Below, one piece after another: positions 1-10,900 of a DNA stretch of 64,000 nt (its first letter is position 1; the number at the start of each line of letters is the position of its first letter). Made by a program: the position numbers and the translations under genes. The DNA comes from Chrysoporthe austroafricana (lineage: Eukaryota; Ascomycota; Sordariomycetes; Diaporthales; Cryphonectriaceae). The notes under the pieces were generated by a model. That model saw only the letters and a list, made by a program, of their open reading frames with translations. It searched no databases and was not told the origin of the DNA. The stretch spans positions 4,836,001-4,900,000 of the forward strand of contig JYIP02000001.1 in NCBI GenBank assembly GCA_001051155.2. The letters are read 5' to 3'.

Positions 1-815
1 GTGCTTGTGCTGTACGACGGACCCTCGCAAGCGATACCATTGAACATCCGAGTGTACCCCTGCCGGCAGGCGTCGACGAGCCTCACATCGTCTTCGGCAA
101 CACAGTCGAAGATACTCCCCAGGGCCACGGCCAGATAGTTCTGACCACTTACGTTCAGTCCAGCTCTCACGGCAATCTGTATCTCGCCCGTCATCCATGC
201 ATCATAATCGCCATTGATCTGTTGCAACTCCTGACCTCCGTACACTCCCTTGGGGATACAGTAGTGGGTCTCGTTTAGCGGCCGCGCGCTGGACGAGGCG
301 GGTTGGCTCGTCGTCAGAGTGCTCGTGATGAACAGCGTCGTTGTGATGACGGCCGTGACGGACGTTGTCTTAGCCTTGCGTTTGATGGTCTCGGTGCTCA
401 CGGCCGTAACCGATATTGTCTTAGCCTTCTGCGTTGTGGTCGCTGTGCTTGTAGCCGTGGAGGTTACCGTCTCGGTAGTAGACTGCGTGCTTATGGCAGA
501 AGTCGTGGACACCGAAGTGAGAAGCCGAGTCGTCGACGATGTAGTGGTCGTTACCTGGACCACGGGAGGCGCACTCATTTTCAAGATATAGAGCGAGCCC
601 AGTACTGTCGTTGAGATCAGGAAGAAGACCGCGAAGCTTATAGCGATTAAGATGATACAGCAATCTCTTCTACGCTGCGATTCTTTGTCCCGGAAGACCT
701 CGGCGCCGATCTGTAGTGGGTTTGGGTAGCTCCAGGGGACCTGGTTGAAACGACCCTCGGGCTCGAGGTCCTGTAGTTCGACACCATTTGCTCTTGGTAA
801 GGTATTCTGGCTCAT
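1..815 (-). CDS. Single-pass membrane protein with Ser/Thr-rich stalk (3' end outside window)
   Basis: An uninterrupted minus-strand frame runs from an ATG at 813-815 to the window edge, giving 271 codons without a stop. I do not recognise a named family. Residues 1-50 are a polar, probably cytoplasmic segment ending in a basic RRR. Residues about 51-77 form one hydrophobic span that starts with two cysteines. It is followed by about 90 residues very rich in Thr and Ser, in which KAKT(I/T)SVTAV occurs twice, suggesting an internal duplication and a likely O-glycosylated extracellular stalk. A cysteine-containing domain then begins near HYCIPKGVYGG and is cut by the edge. The layout resembles fungal cell-surface or wall-stress-sensor-like proteins, but that is inference from architecture only. 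No introns are needed in the visible part. Confidence 0.72.
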   Translation of the reverse strand, partial: MSQNTLPRANGVELQDLEPEGRFNQVPWSYPNPLQIGAEVFRDKESQRRRDCCIILIAISFAVFFLISTTVLGSLYILKMSAPPVVQVTTTTSSTTRLLTSVSTTSAISTQSTTETVTSTATSTATTTQKAKTISVTAVSTETIKRKAKTTSVTAVITTTLFITSTLTTSQPASSSARPLNETHYCIPKGVYGGQELQQINGDYDAWMTGEIQIAVRAGLNVSGQNYLAVALGSIFDCVAEDDVRLVDACRQGYTRMFNGIACEGPSYSTS

Positions 816-2008
816 ACTAGCGGTTGTGCTATTTCGGAAAGGGGAAAGATTGAAGTTTGTTATTTCTCGAGTCTTTAAATCTCGTCGATGGAAGCGAATA
901 GGCAAACTTGTGCGCTGGTACATCGAGCGATAGATTCCCGGGGGCCTATGACTGTCAACCAGTCATGACTGACAACTATCGAGTTCTATTGATTCATGGC
1001 AGGATCATATGTTGAGTCGACATCATTGATCACCCGCAGTGCCCAAGTGCTTGCAGCTTGCGACTCGCAAATGTCTTTTCTGCTGTTAATTACTGGAGAA
1101 ACTCAGTCACTGAAAACCCCAGCGTGCCTCGGAGATGTTCTATAACCTCAAAAAACACCTTCAAGGGCGATGGCCGATCTCTCTTAATCGTATACGATTG
1201 TAGACCGCCTTGGAGCTTTGAAGGAAGCATGCGCATACGAAGACTCGGCGGCTGGGAGTATTGCATTGATACCACCATCGTCATATTGTACGTCTGTCTA
1301 GATTTGTAGTACCCGACAAGCCTGTATAAACTCGTAGTCACAATGGAGCGTTCACCACCACCCGTGATTGTGGATGTCCTTGGTCTAAGGGTATATATGT
1401 GAGAGAGAATCGGTTGAGAGAGAAGCGGTAGACCTGCCTTCCGGAACCTGCCGCGTAAACGTCCGGATTCAGCCTCGCAAGTTCTCTGCTACGCGGAACC
1501 AACCAAAACTCTGTTCTTATTGTTGATCGTTGATTTGCTGTACACTATACCCTTGCACTAAGCACCTCCAGCCGCCTAGGAGAAGTTTGATAAGGATCTG
1601 GGAATCCCTAGTGTGACTCGCAACATTATAGTAGACATATTATAGCTTGGTCACTGTACTCCTTGCACCCTGATGCCGTGTTCAGCCCTGTGAGTCTCGT
1701 GAGTAAGAAAGCAATCAGCAAGACTGCAGCATGCGGGGTTTTCAGTGTTGTCTGGTGGTAAGCGTCGCCGGGACTTATTGATACGAAGTTTGACAAGGAA
1801 GCATGGTGAGGCATCTGACCGGTGTCCTGCGTTGCGCGCTAGTGCTTCCGGAAAATGAACGAAGAATGCAGAAACTGACAGCGACACATTGAGTATAATA
1901 TGAGTCCAGCGCGTGAATCTAGATTGGGCGGCGAGAAATGGAGGGTGTCCTTGGAGATGAAGCAGTATCGACACATGTTAAGAAACCAGGAAGAAGTTCT
2001 TCATTAGG
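816..2008. other. Intergenic region
   Basis: About 1.2 kb between the membrane-protein start and the MITE. The short open frames here lack family motifs and overlap on both strands. I see no supportable gene. It should hold the promoter of the minus-strand gene on its left. Confidence 0.6.
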
Positions 2009-2123
2009 CAGGGTTGCAAGATTAGTCTTTAGTTTTTAGTTAAACTAAAGTTAATTTTTAGTCAGTTAGTTTTAGTTAGTTTTAGTCAAGCTTTTGACTA
2101 AACTAAGTAATTTTGCAACCCTG
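2009..2123. mobile_element. hAT-like MITE (115 bp) with 8-bp target-site duplication
   Basis: The element begins CAGGGTTGCAAGATTA and ends with the reverse complement of CAGGGTTGCAAAATTA, so the terminal inverted repeats match at 15 of 16 positions. The interior is AT-rich and built from variants of TTTAGTTAAACTAAA, so the whole element folds back on itself. It is flanked by tcattagg (2001-2008) and tcattatg (2124-2131), an 8-bp duplication with one mismatch. CAGGG termini and 8-bp duplications are hallmarks of hAT transposons. There is no coding capacity, so it is a non-autonomous element. Confidence 0.85.
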
Positions 2124-2320
2124 TCATTATGTACGGACGTACTCATAAAGGTCACCTCTGAACTTAGAGACCAATAATGGAGGCACTCACTACATTCGAC
2201 GCATCATATCATGTTCTTGCAATGAGAATTCAACAAATCCTGTTATATGTATCGCATCTCCGGCACGCTCACCAGACAATACAGCAATGTCCCAGTCCTC
2301 TAGATAATTAAGCATACAAG
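2124..2320. other. Intergenic: right MITE flank and 3' side of HET gene
   Basis: Contains the right copy of the 8-bp target-site duplication (2124-2131) and the presumed 3' untranslated region of the minus-strand HET gene. Nothing else is recognised. Confidence 0.5.
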
Positions 2321-4498
2321 TCAGATTATTGTAACTTCGGTCTCGGTCACAATATCCTCGACCCATTGAAGTGGCACTTCATGCGACCATCCAATCCTCT
2401 TGAAGTCTTGAGATGGGTCACTGCGGTATAGAACCAGAACTGCCGCGAAACTTAGCCAGTCCTGTGCATCATGTGCTCTGTTATACGGACCCCGCCTGTG
2501 TATCACCCCAGTCCGTAAGATCAGGCAGACCACCTCAGCCGAAGATGGGATGAAATGTTCGTCTTCGTGCTGAATCAGGTAGTCGGCGGGAAACCCGACC
2601 ACAGCCTCCCCAATTTTGAGCCCATGGACCATATGCGTTCGATGCTGGCGGCTCAAATCCTCCCAGTCGCGGCCGTAGAGCAGGGTCGCGGGAAATACGG
2701 CACCCGCAAGCGTGATCTTTGCGATCTTCACCTGGCCCACGTACACGTCGCCAAGATATTCTATCTGATGGTTTTTCAATGACAACCTCCGATCAGTCTC
2801 CATCGGTGCGAACCTGGGATTTCCGTTGTAGAACCACACCTGGTTGGCGACTGCACCCCATGACCAGGTAGGGAACGGACCGTTGACTCGAGGTTGCAAC
2901 GCCGTCGAGGGGAAAATACTCCAAGCAAAAGTTGTAAGGAACTCCTCCTTCCATATGCCACAGAGATACGTCCAGCCCCTCGGCTCCCCATAGGCACGCG
3001 CGATGCTGGCAAGGGCCGGAACCCTATCTCCGGCGAATGTGAACTTCTGAGAGGTGAATTCGTGAACCAGTCCGGTCCAGCTCGTGATCCTTTTCCGGAC
3101 TTTGTCCTGCTGGTTTTCATGCGCCAGCACCAGCGTTTCCTCGTCAATATCAGCTGTGGCTGTGATTTGGCTCTCGTCCAGTCTGAGCCTGAACCGTCCG
3201 GGGGCAAAGAAACTGTTGGCTGTGCATTCGCAGGCCGATATCTGGCTGCATTCCCAGACGAGCTCCTCCTGGGTAAAATGCAGGACGCGTGGCGATAGCA
3301 TTCGTTCCTGGTACACCCACCCTCTTTGGAGTAGAGGCCATGAGTCATAGTAGGGCCTCGACCAATACTCAGGAGATGTGATGAAATGCGGGAAGTGCTC
3401 CCTGATAAAGACCGCCGGGTCGTCTCCGCCCAGCCTCTTTGCAGGGACTCTTGAAGCAGGGAAAAGACTGTCTCGACAGCTCCGGAACCCAGTGGCAGCT
3501 ATTGTCAGGGTCGAGTTCCGATAGACCGATCCCATCCGGGCGGCTTCATGCCTCCAATCCTCGTCATTTTCGGAATCTTGAATGATGCATAGGCAGTCAA
3601 TCCAGACGTACTCGAACCTTAGCTGGCGCAGGGCGTCGATAACGTCACGGAACATCCTAGGCAGCGCGGACAGCGTGATCCCTGAGCGGAGTCTCTCCTG
3701 GAAGTTGTGCCGGAGAAGCTTGATCTGGTCCGTCTCCTCGCTCCAGCGATGACTGAGTGTTGCGTACTTTGACGAAGGCGGCACATTGTCGACCAACAAG
3801 ACCGTATCGCTGGTGAGGTCGCCAATGGATAGCAGTCTTGTAGGAGAAAATTCGGGATCTGAATCATCACATACTTCCGTGTGATGGGCAAGACACCGCT
3901 GCAGCCAGCTATTTGCCAACTCAACGGCATCCCTGGCCGTGGCTTTACAATGCGGTCGGGTCTTGGCAGCCGGATGCTGTGGTTTACGCTTCGATATTAG
4001 TTGCGTGGATGGCGTCGTGCTGCTGTCACCTGGAGTACGATATAATTCCAAGTACGTGCTATGTGGCAGTCCTGGCTCGGATTTAATTTTTGGCTGCAGT
4101 TTCGCCTGAATCAAGGACCAAGCCCCAGCGAGTATCCAAGAGCACTGAAAATGGCCCTCGCCATTGGCCTGAACAAGAATATCCAGGATTGCTGCGCAGG
4201 AAGCACAGCGTGGGGGCGACGAGGTATCAAGATGCCAGTAGTAGCCACCCTTGTCCTTGAACCTGCGCGTGAGCCTGGACCAAGCCCACCAGGACGTGAT
4301 GAGTCTTTGCGGAGGAAGGGCCCCGGCGCTCTTATCGTACTCAAACAGACAGAGTGCACATCTGGGCTTGAACCCCAGGCGCGGCAGGATTCCTGCGAAG
4401 CACAGCGCTGGTGGTGCCGTGGATGCCGCCCAGCGCTTCAGCGCACGGCCCAGCCTATGGCCTGTCCGAGGAGCAGGCTTGGAGGAAGCCTCTGCCAT
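2321..4498 (-). CDS. HET-domain (heterokaryon incompatibility) protein
   Basis: A single-exon frame of 725 residues. The HET domain starts near residue 245 with YATLSHRWSEE. It continues through FEYVWIDCLCIIQD, the NSTLTIAATGF segment and RGWVYQERMLSPRVLHF, all canonical HET-family motifs in order. The N-terminal 200 residues carry Cys pairs (CALC, CASC) and have no assigned domain. The C-terminal part has the usual HET tail pattern, including DRVPALASIA. HET proteins trigger death of fused cells of unlike genotype and often act downstream of NLR-type sensors. Which partner this one serves cannot be read from the sequence. The start is the first ATG of the frame (GCAGCCATGG context). It is intact, with no visible break. 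Confidence 0.9.
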   Translation of the reverse strand: MAEASSKPAPRTGHRLGRALKRWAASTAPPALCFAGILPRLGFKPRCALCLFEYDKSAGALPPQRLITSWWAWSRLTRRFKDKGGYYWHLDTSSPPRCASCAAILDILVQANGEGHFQCSWILAGAWSLIQAKLQPKIKSEPGLPHSTYLELYRTPGDSSTTPSTQLISKRKPQHPAAKTRPHCKATARDAVELANSWLQRCLAHHTEVCDDSDPEFSPTRLLSIGDLTSDTVLLVDNVPPSSKYATLSHRWSEETDQIKLLRHNFQERLRSGITLSALPRMFRDVIDALRQLRFEYVWIDCLCIIQDSENDEDWRHEAARMGSVYRNSTLTIAATGFRSCRDSLFPASRVPAKRLGGDDPAVFIREHFPHFITSPEYWSRPYYDSWPLLQRGWVYQERMLSPRVLHFTQEELVWECSQISACECTANSFFAPGRFRLRLDESQITATADIDEETLVLAHENQQDKVRKRITSWTGLVHEFTSQKFTFAGDRVPALASIARAYGEPRGWTYLCGIWKEEFLTTFAWSIFPSTALQPRVNGPFPTWSWGAVANQVWFYNGNPRFAPMETDRRLSLKNHQIEYLGDVYVGQVKIAKITLAGAVFPATLLYGRDWEDLSRQHRTHMVHGLKIGEAVVGFPADYLIQHEDEHFIPSSAEVVCLILRTGVIHRRGPYNRAHDAQDWLSFAAVLVLYRSDPSQDFKRIGWSHEVPLQWVEDIVTETEVTII

Positions 4499-5647
4499 GG
4501 CTGCACGAGAACCGGAAAGCGATGCTGTGCCGGTTCGAGAGGGAGCTCAGGCTCCGGCCTGTCGCTCGAGGTTGTTAGTCACAGCAGCAGTACGCGCCTT
4601 TGACGGTACCGCCGCCGTCGTGGTAGGCGTCCTGCGCGCGGAAGGCTTGCCAGAGACCGAGGAGAGAGGACGCAAGGGCAGGAGGAGAAGGAGGAGGCAA
4701 AGGACCTGAAGAACCCACGCTCGGGGGAATCCCGCTAGGATGCGTGGACGGGGCCGTGGCCGAGAGGCTTTTTGAACCTCGCCGTTGAGGTTGGTCACTG
4801 CTGAAGAGGAGGAGTGGAGTGGAGCGAGGGGGGCCCACAGCGGGGCCAGCACCAGAGCCCAGCGTGCCCAGCGTGCCCAGACACGCCAGATCCGCCCTGC
4901 GATCACCCTGCGCCTGGCGTGACGTAAGGTACGGCACGAAGGTCTACCCAGCAGCCGATATCAAGTTCGTGTGACGATGCTGCGTCTGCGTGGCTGGAGA
5001 CGAAGGACAGCGTCAGCAGGCCCCGAGGCTGGAAGGCCCTCGGGGCTGACGGGCCACGCTGCGGGGCGGCCCTGAACGGCCTAGCGCATGAAGCGGGTGG
5101 CTGGGGAGCGGCGGGACGACCCATTAGGCGAGGAGAGCTTGCTTCCCCAGCCCTGCGATTTATTATTGACTTATTATCAATCCTGCTGCCGCCAGTAAAG
5201 TCGGTGGCGGGGCAACAGCATCACAGACCATCGTCATCCTATCCCCCCATCGACCTGGAGCTGACAAGGCTGCGCACATGTCTTCTGGAGCTCCCAATTG
5301 ATTCTCTCCCTCCCGCATCTTTTCCTCTCTCCTCACACTCTCGACGCCCTCGGACCCGCCGTGTGAGCCTCGACCTGCACCTAGTATACCTTAGCTTGCT
5401 GTGCCCGCGCGCCGGTGCTGTCCTCGAGCCTCCAGATCTGAACACGACACCTACTACAGCCCCCTCAAACCACAGCCTGAGCACACTGTCTCGGCAGCCT
5501 CCCCTGCGACAGACACCTCGAGCCGTGCGCATTCCAGTCCTGGGGCCCGGGCTGCATTCCGAGCAGCCAACCCACCTGCTACCTACCTACCTACCTACCC
5601 CTCCCGACCTGATCCCGCCCGGCCGACGAGGCGACAGGACAGCCAAG
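4499..5647. other. Divergent intergenic region and long leader of the 54-aa gene
   Basis: GC-rich DNA between the divergent HET gene and the small membrane-peptide gene. A pyrimidine-rich stretch (about 5280-5640) with a ctacctacctacctac tetranucleotide run near 5581-5597 immediately precedes the small gene and looks like its 5' untranslated leader. No independent gene is supported. Confidence 0.5.
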
Positions 5648-5812
5648 ATGGTCAAGGAAAACGACACCATCGCCATCATCATCATCGTGCTCTTCGTGGT
5701 CCTCGCCCTGATCGGCTTCGGCATCTACAGGCTGGTCTCGATCGCGAGGAGGGACATCTCCGAGTCGTCCGGCTCGAGTAGCAGCGGCACGCATTCTATA
5801 GTCGACGACTGA
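5648..5812 (+). CDS. Small single-pass membrane peptide (54 aa)
   Basis: ATG in a good context (gccaagATGG) opens a 54-residue protein. A short acidic/polar N-terminus (MVKENDT) is followed by one strongly hydrophobic span of about 20 residues (IAIIIIVLFVVLALIGFGIY), a basic juxtamembrane patch (SIARRD) and a Ser-rich acidic tail. The frame is also open upstream to 5204, but the extension has the low-complexity composition of a leader, so the internal ATG is preferred. I do not recognise the family. Size, sharp TM boundaries and the positive-inside signal make it look like a real microprotein with its tail in the cytoplasm. Function unknown. Confidence 0.6.
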   Translation: MVKENDTIAIIIIVLFVVLALIGFGIYRLVSIARRDISESSGSSSSGTHSIVDD

Positions 5813-7159
5813 TCCAGAAGACGCTGCGTCTCTGGATCACCAGGCCGGCCCTTCTGCGGGGCTGCCCCCGGCCGCAAGCCATTTCTTGCCGCTGTTGGAC
5901 GGGGCGACGCACTACTATTATTACCTACGCAGCGCGGCCCCGGCTTCCGGGCTCGCTTGTGGATATGATTGGGGTTGTTTGCATGGCACACAGGCCGGAA
6001 CATATAAGGTTATGATGGGCGACATATAACGGCATCTTGAGACGGCACCCAGAACTGTCGTGGGATGTTGCTATTTTTTCTTGGGATATCTCGGCGCCAT
6101 CAGGAGGAGGCTGGCTGGGCTGTCGGATCTTCTCAGCACGAGTGGACATGTGTTGGATGGTAATGAGCATGGCGGGATGATTTTGGATACCAGCACAGGT
6201 GTGTGTTTGTTAGAACCATAGATGGGGCCAGCTTGGATACGGCCGCCACCGGAATTCAAAATAAGTGGTTATGTTATATTTCGCCCCTGGTTATTGTGCA
6301 TTCGTGTGAACAAAGTGATTGTTCTCACGCCCGCCTGTCCATGTCCCCTGGCCGCGCTCGCAGTGCAACGTGGGGATCATCAACCAACCTCCTTCCATGA
6401 TGATGTAATATAGATAGATGATATACGAGCAGGGCGCGCGCCCAAGCAACGTTGCTCTTCCTCCGCCAGGCCTGAACAGAACAGATTCCATCCGAGGGCG
6501 TCAGCAACACCATCGTCACCAATGGGAACCCCCCGGGCCATCCCGTGCTCCCGATGTCGACGACCCAGCGCGCCGGTACGGGAGCGTGCAGGGATGGTCC
6601 ACGCCGACCTCCGTCGTGGCCTGCGCCCTCCTCTCGCCTCTCCTTTGTTCTTCTCTCGACCGAGGGCTAAGCCCGTTGGCGCCGATGAGCGGAACCGAGT
6701 CACCCACGCGGTGAATGATAGGCCGACCGATGGGCCGGCCCTTCACCACCTGCGTACCAGGTCGACTGTCGACCTTCTTCACCTATCGGCTGCGGCAGAC
6801 GGGGTCGCGACTTTTCCTTCACCTACCAGGCTCTGTCGGCTCAGGTGACGGAGGTCTCTACATGACTCACCCACAGTGACGTCTTGCGTCGCGATATCGC
6901 CTGCGGGGATTAGCCAAGTGAATCAGGGCACGCCGTCCAACGCTGGGCTGTTCGTCTGCTTTATAAAGCACGACACCTGCAGCTCCCGCGGTCCCATCGC
7001 CTTGCCAGAACCAGCACCGCAATCCAGAAAACACACCTCTAGAACTCGAAGCACACCAAGGAAGACCTGCTATCAAACGTAATAGACAGCATACTACCTG
7101 TCTAACCCAATACCCCAACAACAACACCATCAACACCACCAGCCAGCCAGCCAGCAGCC
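5813..7159. other. Intergenic region upstream of the histidine phosphatase
   Basis: Contains the 3' flank of the 54-aa gene and the promoter of the downstream phosphatase, with a TATA-like palindrome at 6957-6970. Overlapping open frames at 6380-6850 on both strands look like GC-rich shadows. No further gene is supported. Confidence 0.5.
6957..6970 (+). promoter_or_regulatory. TATA-like palindrome upstream of phosphatase gene
   Basis: TGCTTTATAAAGCA is a perfect 14-bp palindrome with a TATAAA core, about 190 bp upstream of the ATG at 7160. A start site 30 bp downstream would give a leader of roughly 160 nt. Placement is by motif only. Confidence 0.35.
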
Positions 7160-7933
7160 ATGACGGTCACGCTCCACCTGGTCCGCCACGCCCAGGGCTT
7201 CCACAACCTGTCGCACGAGAATGAGCAGCTCCACGACCCGCTCCTCACGCCCCTCGGCGAGCAGCAGTGCGCAGACCTGCGCGCCGCCTTCCCGCACCAC
7301 GCGCGGCTGACGCACCTGGTCGCCAGCCCGATGCGGCGGACGCTGCTGACATGCCGGCACGCGTTCGCGCCGGACGGTGACGACGGCAGGAAGATCATCG
7401 CGCAGCCCCTCGTGCAGGAGGTCTCGACGCTGCCCTGCGACACGGGGTCGGCGCCGGAGGTGCTCGCGCTGGAGTTCGGGGCGTGGATGGACGGCGGCCT
7501 GGTCACCGAGGGGTGGAACGACAAAGGGCCCGGGTCGCGCTGGGCGCCGACCATCGGCAACCTCGAGGCGCGCGCGCGGGGGGCGCGGCGGTGGCTGCGG
7601 GCGCTGGGGCGCGGGGCGGGCGGCGACGCGGACATCGTCGTCGTCACGCACGGCGGGTTCCTGCACTTCCTGACCGGGGACTGGGACGGGATGGACCTGT
7701 CGCGCGGCACGGGGTGGGCCAACACCGAGTGGCGGTCCTACGAGTTCGCCGACGGGCCCGCGGGCGAGGACGAGGAGGCGCGGATCCGCGAGACGGAGCG
7801 GAGCTGGAAGCGGCGGCGGGGCAGCGCGGCGCCGCTGACCGAGACGGAGCAGATGGAGGCGCGGGCGGTCGTCGTTGAGGCGATGCGGCGGCAGTTTGGG
7901 GAGGCGAACGGCGAGGCGTTGGAGGAGTCATAG
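7160..7933 (+). CDS. Histidine phosphatase (phosphoglycerate mutase-like family)
   Basis: A single-exon, 257-residue protein. LHLVRHAQGFHN at residues 5-16 holds the RH motif with the phospho-accepting His. The family's second active-site His lies in VVTHGGFLHFL near residue 160-170. ASPMRRTLLTC supplies the usual phosphate-pocket Arg. This is the branch-2 histidine phosphatase fold found in fungal PMU1-like proteins. These are generally phosphatases of small or unknown substrates rather than glycolytic mutases, so the substrate is not assigned. The gene has very high third-position GC and an Arg/Glu-rich C-terminus. No signal peptide is seen, so it is probably cytosolic. Confidence 0.9.
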   Translation: MTVTLHLVRHAQGFHNLSHENEQLHDPLLTPLGEQQCADLRAAFPHHARLTHLVASPMRRTLLTCRHAFAPDGDDGRKIIAQPLVQEVSTLPCDTGSAPEVLALEFGAWMDGGLVTEGWNDKGPGSRWAPTIGNLEARARGARRWLRALGRGAGGDADIVVVTHGGFLHFLTGDWDGMDLSRGTGWANTEWRSYEFADGPAGEDEEARIRETERSWKRRRGSAAPLTETEQMEARAVVVEAMRRQFGEANGEALEES

Positions 7934-10900
7934 GGTCATGCGCCGGGTCGGACGTCGAAGGGAGGGGCCGTGCGTCAATCTCTCTTGTTCATGGGTGCGG
8001 CCGCATAGACTTATTAGGGTGTCCTGTGCGGTGCTAGACAAAAGATAGGCTGGACAGGCAGCGGGCATGACATTGGGTCATAGAGGATACACGTAGACGC
8101 CTAGACCGAATCGATATCAACATCTCAGAGACGACTCGGATGAGGTACGCATCAAGTAGTCCGAGAAGTGAAGAAGCTTCTACCGTGAGCCATATCATGA
8201 TCGTGGCCACGCCGACGGATCAGGCTACAGCTTACACCTCGTATACTGCGCGCCAACTAGGCTGAGAGAGTCTCCCACCTGTCAAGCTCGTTGACAGCTC
8301 TCACCCTGCGTTTTGACAGGAAAAGCCCATGCGTAGTCCGACCACGAGACATTGGCCTTACGAGCCTCGCCGGGCGGCTCGCATGAGCCCCCAAGTCTCA
8401 GTCGCGAACCCGAGCTGACGCAGGAATCGCAGGAACAGCAGTCGGCGAGGCAGACGCCCAGCAAGACCGCACCATCACATGCGCCGCGCCAGGGCCAAAA
8501 ATACAACCGACGCACAGCGATGAATCGTGTCACGTCCCACGGCCTGTCGTGTCTGCCGACGTGGGCGCACAGCAGAACGCTGCGGTCCCGAAGGGGGCTC
8601 AGCGGCCTCGAGGAGCGGTGTTCTGTCTGTGCGCGCGTCCACACGCAGATCGGCGGCCACAAGATCCGCCCGGTGGGCACACGCACCCCGTCGTCGTCTG
8701 GCGGAGGCACGGAGGCCGGGGAATGGGAGGACGCCGTTCGACGACGGCGCGCAGCGTGCAAGCTGTCAATATGCGCCCCGGGTCCCCAGTCATCCTCCTC
8801 GCCTGCAGGTGTGGGGCGCTGCCGGCGATGGAGCCGCGCGATTAGCCCGCCGAGCTTCCCCCTTCTGACAGATCGAGGGCCGACCGGGGGGATGCCTGCG
8901 AATCTCTGGACGAGGGGGACACAGCAGAGCGCTCCCTCCTGCAGGCCGGGTGGAGGAGAGGCCACAGCAGCAGATGGCGATGCGCAGCGCGACCTGGCGC
9001 CGAACGGGCGCGAGAACCCAATGGCGAGAGAAACAACTGGGGCGCGGCGGGTGAAACGGGACACGTGGGTGGTGTTTGTGTGGCCGGGCCTCGAGGTCTG
9101 CGGCCTGGCCCACCCCGCGGGTAAATCGTATGGCGGCCACGGCGTCCACACGTCCTGACAGGAAGAGACATACATACCTGCATGCGTACATAGACGCTGG
9201 GGGTGGGAGGGGGGAGAGGGGCGTGCAGAAGTGGATGTTTTGTTTTACATCTCGGCAGGACAATTTCTTTTTTGGCGTCGGCGATCGAGACGACGACATT
9301 GGGTCCTCGTCGCGTGGCACAGGGCGCTTGCTGCGCGGTTCTGTCCTCCTTCCTATCGTGGGTACTATGGGCGCCCAGGTACCCATGTACCCAGGTACCC
9401 AGCACTACTAGGCAGGTAGGCCTCCAGGCAGGGCTGAAGGAAGGAAGGAAGCGAGAGAGAGAGAGAGAGCGAGCGAGCTGTTCATGCCAATTCTGTACCG
9501 TGTGTCACCGTGTCTCGCCTTGACAGCAGCACTCAACTCGAAGAAGGGAGGGCACCCAGGGGGTCACACCCGCCCCCAAGGGCCGTACTACCCATTGAGT
9601 AGTAGCATGTATTGGAGAGGGCCAGACACTGCCAGACTGGGTAGGTCGAGATTTCATCAAGAACCGCCAGGGATCAGGCATCAGGAATCCAGGGGGACCC
9701 TACAGGGATGCCCTGACCACACGGAGCGGAAAGAAGCAGGAGCGTGCTCAGGGCCAATCAAGAGGCTGAAGGAGGAGGCGACCGAGTTTGACGCTAGCGG
9801 CGAACGCGGACTAGCGCTATCGCAGCGCGCTGTAGGGGAAGGGTTCCTGCAGCAGGCAGGGGTTGCCTCTGGAGCCCTTAGGGCCGTTTCCCCACGGGCA
9901 ATTAACGTGCAGGCGTATCGGGAGATAGGCTGCGTGGCGACGGCCTGCAGGGCTGCTAGCACGCCCGCGGCCGCTGGGCGCCCGCCCTAACAGCGTCTCC
10001 TGCCGAGGCCGAGACCTTATCCACAGCTACCTGCCCGTCACGGACCCCCCCCCCAGCTGACAGCAGTCCCACCACCAGGAGTCAGGGCTCAATCCTCAGA
10101 CGCCCTCTCACGCCGGCGTCTCTGCATGGAGTCTGCTCTGCCGCTGCAGCCTCTGCCCGTCCACCCTCTTCCGTTGGCCCTCGTCTCCTCCCTGGGCCGT
10201 GAACTGTCTCTGCTTCATCTATTTTCTCCCTGATGAAAAAGCTGGGACGAGAACTCAAAAAGGGCGGCCTCCATCAGCGGCCCGGCCGACGACCGAACTG
10301 GGCCCTTGAACCGACACTCGTTAAGCTCAAACTTGCCCTCTCCTGTCGCCCTTGAAGAGCAGCGCAGGCCCACACTCATTCATTGCTGAATTTGCGTTGC
10401 GCGATATTGCCAACCCCCTCCTCCAAGAAGTGAGGTCCAGAGGATCAACACCACACCGCACACTATACATAATACGCATTGTCCACCCTCGCGCTCGAGT
10501 GCCCAGCGCCAACTGCCCACTGTCCTGCGCCCTGTGCCCACTTCTTCCAGGCTGAGAGGTCTGACGCCGTGCTTGGCAATACTTCGGACGGACGCGAAGG
10601 CGATCAAACCTGAGTCCCCCCCCGGGCAGCCCTCGACCAGCTTCCACGGCTCGGCGCTGCGCTCTTCTGCTGCCGGTGCCCCAAGACGGACTGCGAGACA
10701 CGAGCTGCTTCTCCCCCTCCGTCGAGGACGACGTCTTGGACCGGATTTTTGCCGTCGTCGTCTATGCGCCTGACTGCCCACTGCGCTCGTTCCCTGTTCT
10801 CCAAGGCTGCGGGTCGAAGGCGCAAGCGACATCACCGCTGCGTGCCCATCCCCTCGCCGATCACCCCCCCCCCCAAAATAGCAGGCTCGGCTGTGTCAGT

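Noticed and set aside
8282..9175. Overlapping 297-aa (minus) and 268-aa (plus) frames
   Set aside because: They share the same DNA, have no recognisable domain or codon-bias difference, and lie in GC-rich intergenic sequence.
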